Part shown: one piece after another, positions 1 to 4,984 of the stretch
Numbering within the stretch: position 1 is the stretch's first letter
How the letters are laid out: every line of letters begins with the position of its first letter
Source: Nitrospira bacterium HGW-Nitrospira-1
GTDB taxonomy: Bacteria > Nitrospirota > Thermodesulfovibrionia > Thermodesulfovibrionales > UBA6898
DNA: 5,843 bases
Assembly (NCBI GenBank): GCA_002839535.1
Contig: PGYF01000067.1
Span: 1-5,843, forward strand
Direction of reading: 5' to 3'
Program-made: the position numbers and the translations under genes
The notes under the pieces: generated by a model
The model's database searches: none
What the model was told of the DNA's origin: nothing
Seen by the model: the letters and a program-made list of their open reading frames with translations, nothing else

Positions 1-97
1 ATTAGGAAGCAATTCATTAAAAGGGGCTGATTAGGTAAAATGAAAAGCGGACATTTCTAAATTGGTAAAAAGCGGACATTTCTAAATTGGCGTAACA
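1..97. mobile_element. Probable terminus of an IS21-like insertion sequence (body left of the window)
   Basis: Seen: two tandem copies of a 23-bp sequence with the core GCGGACATTTCTAAATTGG, at 43-65 and 68-90, then GCGTAACA ending at 97. Read on the minus strand the segment begins TGTTACGCC and runs into two copies of the repeat. Known: IS21-family elements have 5'-TG...CA-3' ends carrying several copies of a subterminal repeat of roughly 20 bp. Inference: this is the outer end of such an element, and its istA/istB genes would lie before position 1. No transposase coding can be recognised in 1-42; short open stretches there end in stops at 28-30 and 32-34. It could instead be a solo IS end left by deletion, or an unrelated tandem repeat. 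Confidence 0.5.
43..90. repeat. Two tandem 23-bp direct repeats, 25-bp period
   Basis: Copies at 43-65 and 68-90 are identical over 23 bp (AAAAGCGG followed by ACATTTCTAAATTGG) and separated by 2 bp. The heptamer GGTAAAA occurs before copy 1 (34-40), overlapping the join between the copies (64-70), and again in the putative ilvB promoter (135-141). Two units with a 2-bp gap do not make a CRISPR array. They are best explained as transposase-binding repeats of an IS end. Confidence 0.85.
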
Positions 98-116
98 GAA
101 GTAAGTTTTTATTTTA

Positions 117-142
117 TTGACATTATGATTATATGGTAAAAT
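117..142 (+). promoter_or_regulatory. Possible ilvB promoter (imperfect spacing)
   Basis: An exact TTGACA lies at 117-122 and an extended -10, TGGTAAAAT, at 134-142 (hexamer TAAAAT at 137-142). The gap between the hexamers is only 14 bp, well below the 17 bp optimum, so the two may not work together; the extended -10 might act without the -35. Start would be near 149, giving a leader of roughly 45 nt before the ilvB ATG. The leader is too short for a classical attenuator and has no T-box signature or leader peptide rich in Ile, Leu or Val codons. The -35 lies about 20 bp beyond the presumed IS end. Confidence 0.4.
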
Positions 143-160
143 AGCCAAAAATCGGATACA

Positions 161-176
161 GGCTGCGGAAGCGGCC
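161..176 (+). other. Leader hairpin with GNRA tetraloop ahead of the ilvB RBS
   Basis: GGCTGC (161-166) pairs with GCGGCC (171-176) through six pairs, one of them a U-G wobble, closed by the loop GGAA (167-170), which fits GNRA. It ends 3 nt before the GGAGG at 180-184. It is too short to be an attenuator and has no U-tract. It could stabilise the 5' end or influence ribosome access. The pairing is seen directly; any role is inference. Confidence 0.4.
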
Positions 177-195
177 ATTGGAGGATGGAGAAGAC

Positions 196-1929
196 ATGAA
201 AATAACAGGCGCAGAAATTTTTATAGAGTCTCTGAAAAAAGAAGGCGTAAGGCATATTTTCGGGTATCCCGGCGGGGTTGTACTGAATATATTTGATCAT
301 CTTTATGATGAAAAAGACCTCCGGTTAATCCTGACAAGGCACGAGCAGGGCGCTGTCCATGCTGCAGACGGTTATGCGAGGGCAACCGGAAAAACAGGCG
401 TTGTCCTGGTTACTTCAGGCCCTGGCGCCACAAATACGGTCACCGGCATAGCTACGGCATATATGGATTCCATTCCGCTTGTGGTATTCACCGGCCAGGT
501 CCCGACGATGCTGATAGGAAACGATGCGTTTCAGGAGGCGGATATCGTCGGCATTACGAGACCATGCACAAAATACAATTTTCTCGTAAAGGACGTAAAT
601 GACCTTGCCTATATTATCAAGGAGGCCTTTTACATAGCTGCAACAGGCCGTCCGGGCCCTGTGCTGATAGACATCCCCAAAGATGTTACTACAGGGAAGG
701 CAGAGTTTGTATGGCCTGAAAGTATAAAAATACGAAGCTATAATCCGACCTATGAAGGAAACAAATATATGATAACCCAGGCTGCGCACATGATCGCAAA
801 GGCAAAGAAGCCGGTGATCGTTGCCGGCGGCGGGGTGATATTATCAGGCGCCTCCAAAGAATTAAAGGAGCTTGCTGAATATACGGATGTGCCTGTTACC
901 ATGACGCTTATGGGTCTTGGCGGTTTTCCCGGGTCTCACAGGCTTTCCCTTGGAATGCCCGGGATGCACGGCACTTATTATGCGAACAAGTCCATACAGG
1001 AGTCAGACCTGCTTGTGGCAATCGGGATGCGTTTTGACGACAGGGTGACAGGAAAGATAAGCGCCTTTGCGTCTAACGCAAAGATTGTCCATATAGATAT
1101 AGACCCAACCTCAATCCGAAAGAATGTCCGGGTTGATGTGCCTATTGTGGGTGATGTAAAAAAGGTGCTCACGACATTGAATAAAGTTCTCAAGGAAGAG
1201 GTAAAAGAGACCTGGCATGAGATACGAAAGGCGTGGCTGAAGCAGATTGCAACCTGGAAGGCAGAGAGGCCGCTCACCTATGACAGGGATACGGACGTCA
1301 TCAAACCACAGTATGTTATCGAAAAAATCTACGAGCTTACGAAGGGTGATGCGATTATTACTACCGAGGTCGGGCAGAATCAGATGTGGGCCAGTCAGTT
1401 CTTTAAATACGACAGGCCGCGCACCTTCCTTACCTCCGGCGGTCTCGGTACGATGGGGTACGGATTTCCCGCTGCGATAGGCGTCCAACTGGCCTTCCCC
1501 AACAAATTGGTTATTGATATAGCCGGTGACGGCAGCATCCAGATGAACATACAGGAGCTTGCCACCGCAGTCATAAACAAACTCCCTGTGAAGGTCGCAA
1601 TACTGAACAACGGATTTCTCGGGATGGTCAGGCAATGGCAGGAGCTTTTTTTTCAGGAGAGATATTCTCATACAAGACTTGATGCGAGCGTTGACTTTGT
1701 CAAGATCGCTGAGGCATATAATGCGGTCGGCTTGAGGGCAACTAAACGTTCCGAGGTTGAACCTGTTTTAAAGGAGGCCTTCAGTATAAAAAGGCCGGTA
1801 TTTATGGACTTTGCTATAGACTGGCAGGAAAAGGTTTATCCCATGGTGCCTGCAGGGGCTGCGATCGATGAGATGCTTTTTCTTGAAGAGAACAAAAAAA
1901 CAGAAAAGAAACTAAAGGCAGTCAAATAA
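196..1929 (+). CDS. ilvB: Acetolactate (acetohydroxyacid) synthase large, catalytic subunit
   Basis: A 577-aa ThDP-dependent enzyme that condenses pyruvate with pyruvate or 2-oxobutyrate, giving acetolactate or acetohydroxybutyrate, the first common step to valine, leucine and isoleucine; cytosolic. Three domains are visible: N-terminal Pyr domain (about 1-165) with the cofactor-activating Glu50 in RHEQGAVHAADGYARATG; central FAD-type domain (about 190-330) with GMRFDDRVTG at 277-286; and ThDP-binding PP domain (about 370-550) with GDGS at 444-447 and the Asn pair 471-472. MVRQWQELFF (477-486) carries Trp481, equivalent to the herbicide-site tryptophan of plant AHAS. GMRFDDRVTG and this Trp favour biosynthetic AHAS over pyruvate oxidase or catabolic ALS. 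Length is typical. ATG 196 is chosen because GGAG at 187-190 sits 5 nt upstream; an in-frame TTG at 178 would add six residues and overlap the RBS. Minor oddity: Asn31 (GGVVLNIFD) where most homologues have Pro. ilvN follows after 72 bp. Confidence 0.97.
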   Translation: MKITGAEIFIESLKKEGVRHIFGYPGGVVLNIFDHLYDEKDLRLILTRHEQGAVHAADGYARATGKTGVVLVTSGPGATNTVTGIATAYMDSIPLVVFTGQVPTMLIGNDAFQEADIVGITRPCTKYNFLVKDVNDLAYIIKEAFYIAATGRPGPVLIDIPKDVTTGKAEFVWPESIKIRSYNPTYEGNKYMITQAAHMIAKAKKPVIVAGGGVILSGASKELKELAEYTDVPVTMTLMGLGGFPGSHRLSLGMPGMHGTYYANKSIQESDLLVAIGMRFDDRVTGKISAFASNAKIVHIDIDPTSIRKNVRVDVPIVGDVKKVLTTLNKVLKEEVKETWHEIRKAWLKQIATWKAERPLTYDRDTDVIKPQYVIEKIYELTKGDAIITTEVGQNQMWASQFFKYDRPRTFLTSGGLGTMGYGFPAAIGVQLAFPNKLVIDIAGDGSIQMNIQELATAVINKLPVKVAILNNGFLGMVRQWQELFFQERYSHTRLDASVDFVKIAEAYNAVGLRATKRSEVEPVLKEAFSIKRPVFMDFAIDWQEKVYPMVPAGAAIDEMLFLEENKKTEKKLKAVK

Positions 1930-1935
1930 AAAAAC

Positions 1936-1983
1936 CGTGATGCGTGATGAGACAGTTAACCATATTACGCATTGCTCATTACG
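1936..1983 (+). repeat. Alternative dyads with tandem 7-mers between ilvB and ilvN
   Basis: CGTGATG is repeated in tandem at 1936-1942 and 1943-1949, and ATTACG occurs at 1964-1969 and 1978-1983. Two stems compete: 1940-1948 with 1964-1972 (9 bp including one wobble, 15-nt loop), and 1943-1951 with 1975-1983 (9 bp including one wobble, 23-nt loop). They share bases and cannot form together. No U-tract follows, so it is not a canonical terminator. It ends 7 nt before the purine-rich ilvN RBS region. Inference: a small dispersed intergenic repeat, possibly affecting ilvN translation or mRNA processing. Confidence 0.6.
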
Positions 1984-2001
1984 TATAGAAAGAGGAGGGC
2001 T

Positions 2002-2493
2002 ATGAGACATACAATATCAGTGCTTGTTGAAAATAAATTCGGTGTGCTTTCCAGAATTTCCGGCCTGTTCAGCGGAAGGGGCTATAATATTGAAAGCCTT
2101 TCCGTGGGAGAGACTACAGATCCCAATGTTTCGATAATGACCATAGTTACCAGCGGTGATGACTGGATAATCGAACAGATAAACAAACAGCTTAACAAGC
2201 TTCTTGACGTGATTAAGGTCGTGGATATGAGTGAACTCGACCATGTTGAACGGGAAATGGTCCTGATAAAAGTTGCTCCGCGGACTGAAGACAAGGCAGA
2301 GGTCCTGAGGCTTACCGAGATATTCCGGGGCCGGGTGGTTGATTCGAGCCCAAAAACCTATACCATAGAGATCACCGGAGATGAAAAGAAGATCGCTGCT
2401 ATTGTAGAGCTTTTAAGGCCTATGGGTCTCAAGGAGTTTGTAAGAAGCGGAAAGATCGCGATAGCCCGCGAAGCCGCCAGAAAGCAGCCGTAA
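2002..2493 (+). CDS. ilvN: Acetolactate synthase small, regulatory subunit
   Basis: A 163-aa regulatory subunit that binds the IlvB catalytic subunit, raises its activity and confers valine feedback inhibition. The N-terminal ACT domain (about 2-75) contains NKFGVLSRISGLF and GRGYNIESL; Gly14 and Asn29 align with the positions where E. coli IlvH changes relieve valine inhibition, so feedback sensitivity is expected (inference). The C-terminal ALS small-subunit domain (about 83-158) contains HVEREMVLIKV, TEIFRGRVVD and VRSGKIAIAR. Length matches the usual 160-170 aa of the IlvN/IlvH class, so the protein is complete. ATG 2002 is chosen: AGAGGAGGG lies just upstream (1991-1999) and the protein start matches the family (MRHTISVLVEN against MRRILSVLLEN in IlvH). 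An in-frame TTG at 1972 would add ten residues encoded inside the intergenic dyad and is unlikely. Cotranscription with ilvB is expected; glgB, not ilvC, follows. Confidence 0.96.
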   Translation: MRHTISVLVENKFGVLSRISGLFSGRGYNIESLSVGETTDPNVSIMTIVTSGDDWIIEQINKQLNKLLDVIKVVDMSELDHVEREMVLIKVAPRTEDKAEVLRLTEIFRGRVVDSSPKTYTIEITGDEKKIAAIVELLRPMGLKEFVRSGKIAIAREAARKQP

Positions 2494-2519
2494 GTTTTTG
2501 ATCTAAAAAGGACACACAC

Positions 2520-4718
2520 ATGGGTCTTCAGGAAAATATCAGACAGATAGTTGCAGGGAAATGCGGAGACCCTTTTTCCGTTCTCGGCATGCATCTGAAA
2601 AAAGATAAATACGGGGCGGGTGTTGAGGTCAGGGCCTTTCTGCCGGAGGCCGAAGAGGCCTGGGTTGCGGATGAAGAAACAGGCAGTCAATATCCCATGG
2701 AAAGGCTCCGTAAGCAGGGATTTTTCCTCCTCAGGCTGAAGAGGGGAAAAGTTTTCCCTTATCAGCTAAAAATAAAAAGTTCCGACGGCAAGATATCGGA
2801 AAGAAAAGACCCCTATGCCTTCGGGCGCATACTGACTGATTTTGACCTCCACCTGATGGCTGAGGGCAGTCATTACAATATGTATGAGAAATTGGGCGCC
2901 CATGCCGCCGAGTTCAACGGGACAAGCGGCGTTCATTTCGCTGTATGGGCCCCCAATGCGGCCAGTGTAAGTGTTGTCGGGGATTTCAACCGCTGGGACA
3001 ACAGGAGACACCCTATGCGCTCTCTCGGGTCCTCCGGCATATGGGAGATATTTATTCCCGGTATCGTCAAAGGCGAGGCCTATAAGTTTTACATAAAATC
3101 CAGATATAACAACTATGAGGCCGAAAAATCAGACCCCTATGGTTTTTATTTTGAGTACAGGCCAAAGACCGCCTCAATCGTATGCGATATAAACAGTTAT
3201 GGCTGGGGTGATGATGCGTGGATGAAAAAGCGTCCGGAAACCAACTGGTTTGAGTCTCCTGTAGCGATATACGAAGCGCATCTCGGGTCATGGATGCGGG
3301 TTCCCGATGAAGGCAACAGGTTTCTTACCTACAGGGAACTCGCCGATACCCTGATAGGGCATGCAAAGCAGATGGGCTATACGCACATAGAACTCCTCCC
3401 TGTGTCCGAACATCCGCTGGATGCGTCCTGGGGATATCAGACAATCGGTTATTTTGCGCCCACAAGCAGGTTCGGCGCACCTGAGGACTTTATGTATTTT
3501 GTGGACGCCTGCCATCAAAACAACATAGGCGTTATCCTTGATTGGTCCCCTGCGCATTTCCCCAAGGACGGTCACGGCCTCGGATTTTTTGACGGCACCG
3601 CGCTCTATGAACATCAGGACCCGCGCAAGGGCGAACATATGGACTGGGGGACATTGATCTTCAACTACGGCAGAAACGAGGTCAGGAATTTTCTCATATC
3701 CAATGCCCTCTTCTGGCTCGAAAAATATCATATTGACGGCCTGAGGGTGGATGCCGTTGCCTCCATGCTGTATCTTGATTATTCCAGAAAAGAAGGTCAG
3801 TGGGTCCCAAATATTTACGGAGGCCGTGAAAATCTGGAGGCCATAGATTTCATCAAAAAATTAAATGAGCTCACCCATCAGTATTTTCCGGGGATACTGA
3901 CCATAGCAGAGGAGTCTACTGCATGGCCCGGCGTGACAAAGCCTGTTTACCTGGGCGGGCTCGGCTTTGATATGAAATGGAACATGGGCTGGATGCATGA
4001 CATGCTCTCATATATTTCAAAGGAACCTGTGCACAGGAAGTATCATCACAATAAACTGACCTTCGGGCTTCTGTATGCATTCACGGAAAACTTCATGCTT
4101 GTGCTCTCGCACGATGAGGTCGTCCACGGGAAAAGGTCTATGCTTGAGAAGATGCCCGGAGACATTTGGCAGAAGTTTGCGAATCTGAGGCTCTTTTACG
4201 GCTATATGTACGGCCATCCAGGGAAAAAACTGCTCTTTATGGGCGGAGAGATCGGGCAGTGGGATGAGTGGAAATTTGATCAGAGTATTGACTGGCATCT
4301 CACCCAGCACAGCCGGCATAACAGGCTCCAAAAATACGTCCACGACCTCAACAGGCTCTATTCTTCTGAACCTGCATTATACGAAGTGGATTTTGATTAT
4401 CAGGGCTTTGACTGGATAGACGTCTGTGATACTGAAAACAGTGTCATATCGTTCATCAGATATGCCAGGGAAAGGGGCGATTATATTGTTGTTGTATGTA
4501 ACTTCACCCCTGTCCCGAGGTTTGCCTACAGGGTAGGCGTCCCTGAAAAATGTTATTTCAGGGAAATATTAAACAGTGATTCGCGCCAATACTGGGGAAG
4601 CAATCTCGGCAATGCCGGAGGCGTGCAGGCAGATGATACGCCATGTCATGGCAAGCCCTGTTCAATGAATATAATACTCCCGCCGCTTTCTGTGCTTTAT
4701 TTTAAACCCGGCAGATAA
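2520..4718 (+). CDS. glgB: 1,4-alpha-glucan (glycogen) branching enzyme, GH13
   Basis: A 732-aa cytosolic enzyme that cuts alpha-1,4 glucan chains and rejoins them as alpha-1,6 branches during glycogen synthesis. Layout: N1 module (about 15-110), CBM48-type N2 module (about 130-225, GVHFAVWAPNAASVSVVGDFNRWD), GH13 (beta/alpha)8 barrel (about 250-610) and C-terminal beta domain (about 625-730). Catalytic residues keep the spacing of the E. coli enzyme: nucleophile Asp411 (GLRVDAVASML), acid/base Glu464 (TIAEEST) and transition-state Asp532 (LSHDEVVHGK), each six residues beyond D405, E458 and D526. Length is typical of the long two-module form. Region I reads DWSPAHFP with Ser343, where Val is usual; otherwise motifs are standard. 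The start ATG 2520 has AGGA at 2509-2512, 7 nt upstream. It lies 26 bp after ilvN with no terminator between, suggesting cotranscription. No glgA, glgC or glgP is in the window. Confidence 0.97.
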   Translation: MGLQENIRQIVAGKCGDPFSVLGMHLKKDKYGAGVEVRAFLPEAEEAWVADEETGSQYPMERLRKQGFFLLRLKRGKVFPYQLKIKSSDGKISERKDPYAFGRILTDFDLHLMAEGSHYNMYEKLGAHAAEFNGTSGVHFAVWAPNAASVSVVGDFNRWDNRRHPMRSLGSSGIWEIFIPGIVKGEAYKFYIKSRYNNYEAEKSDPYGFYFEYRPKTASIVCDINSYGWGDDAWMKKRPETNWFESPVAIYEAHLGSWMRVPDEGNRFLTYRELADTLIGHAKQMGYTHIELLPVSEHPLDASWGYQTIGYFAPTSRFGAPEDFMYFVDACHQNNIGVILDWSPAHFPKDGHGLGFFDGTALYEHQDPRKGEHMDWGTLIFNYGRNEVRNFLISNALFWLEKYHIDGLRVDAVASMLYLDYSRKEGQWVPNIYGGRENLEAIDFIKKLNELTHQYFPGILTIAEESTAWPGVTKPVYLGGLGFDMKWNMGWMHDMLSYISKEPVHRKYHHNKLTFGLLYAFTENFMLVLSHDEVVHGKRSMLEKMPGDIWQKFANLRLFYGYMYGHPGKKLLFMGGEIGQWDEWKFDQSIDWHLTQHSRHNRLQKYVHDLNRLYSSEPALYEVDFDYQGFDWIDVCDTENSVISFIRYARERGDYIVVVCNFTPVPRFAYRVGVPEKCYFREILNSDSRQYWGSNLGNAGGVQADDTPCHGKPCSMNIILPPLSVLYFKPGR

Positions 4719-4813
4719 AGCCGGCGCAGTCTCCTGCCTCCTAAACTCCGCCCCTCAATGTGAGATCGCGATATTTTTTCTTTCAGCCTGTCTCCTTTTT
4801 TTAATAAATAAGC

Positions 4814-4846
4814 AAGAACTCCCTGCACTCTTGGCACAGGGTTCTT
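4814..4846 (+). terminator. Bulged inverted repeat downstream of glgB, weak terminator candidate
   Basis: AAGAAC (4814-4819) pairs with GTTCTT (4841-4846) and CCTG (4822-4825) with CAGG (4837-4840), leaving T4820 and C4821 bulged and an 11-nt loop. This makes a 10-bp stem. The 3' side runs into AACAAAAAGAC, not a U-tract, so intrinsic termination on the plus strand is doubtful; it could be a transcript-end stabiliser or part of a repeat element. Confidence 0.3.
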
Positions 4847-4869
4847 AACAAAAAGACTGTTCCGAAATT

Positions 4870-4915
4870 ATTCCCCCTTAAAAAAGGGGGATAAAGGGGG
4901 TTGTGAGAGGGGAAT
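4870..4915. repeat. G/C-run palindrome cluster upstream of the RAYT gene
   Basis: CCCCCTT (4873-4879) and AAGGGGG (4884-4890) form a perfect 7-bp stem with an AAAA loop. A second AAGGGGG at 4894-4900 can pair with the same left arm instead, and an outer pair ATTCCCC (4870-4876) with GGGGAAT (4909-4915) encloses both. Similar C5TT/AAG5 palindromes are, from general experience, dispersed between genes in many Nitrospirota and deltaproteobacterial genomes. Its place about 35 bp before a RAYT promoter suggests a REP-like sequence. Whether this RAYT acts on it is inference. Confidence 0.65.
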
Positions 4916-4949
4916 TTTTAATGAAACTAATGGGGTCTGCCCTTGAAGC

Positions 4950-4978
4950 TTGACAAAATAACGCTGGTTACTTATAAT
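4950..4978 (+). promoter_or_regulatory. Consensus sigma-70 promoter for the RAYT gene
   Basis: TTGACA at 4950-4955 and TATAAT at 4973-4978 are both exact consensus hexamers with the optimal 17-bp spacer. Transcription normally starts about 7 nt after the -10, which is the A of the ATG at 4985. The mRNA should therefore be leaderless or nearly so, and no Shine-Dalgarno lies between the -10 and the start codon. Confidence 0.85.
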
Positions 4979-4984
4979 CCACAC

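Larger units (their letters stand above)
4719..4984. other. Gene-free gap between glgB and the RAYT gene
   Basis: The 266 bp hold, in order: a short GC dyad spanning the glgB stop (CCGGC 4708-4712 with GCCGG 4720-4724); a T-rich stretch (4773-4783) after the 8-bp palindrome ATCGCGAT (4765-4772); a run of seven T (4796-4802) with no stem directly before it; a bulged inverted repeat (4814-4846); the G/C-run palindrome cluster (4870-4915); and the RAYT promoter. I see no protein-coding gene and no convincing intrinsic terminator for the ilvBN-glgB transcript. Confidence 0.6.

Noticed and set aside
43..90. CRISPR-like repeat pair
   Set aside because: Only two units with a 2-bp gap, no spacers and no cas genes; an IS terminus explains it better.
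178..195. Upstream TTG start for ilvB adding six residues
   Set aside because: The TTG overlaps the GGAGG/GGAG purine stretch that serves as RBS for ATG 196, and family members start at the MKITGAEI-type sequence.
143..195. Attenuator or T-box control of ilvB
   Set aside because: The leader is too short, and no T-box sequence, Ile/Leu/Val leader peptide or terminator stem with U-tract is present.
1111..1671. 186-codon minus-strand open frame inside ilvB
   Set aside because: It lies antisense to a strongly conserved gene, its protein has no recognisable domain, and such frames arise from codon bias in the real gene.
1972..2001. Upstream TTG start for ilvN adding ten residues
   Set aside because: The extra codons fall in the intergenic dyad and RBS; ATG 2002 has AGGAGG just ahead and matches the family N terminus.
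3288..3731. 147-codon minus-strand open frame inside glgB
   Set aside because: It is antisense to the GH13 catalytic barrel with no recognisable motif; a shadow frame.
4765..4783. Intrinsic terminator at the ATCGCGAT palindrome followed by T-rich DNA
   Set aside because: The palindrome has no loop and cannot form a stable hairpin; the adjacent CTCA/TGAG stem is only 4 bp.
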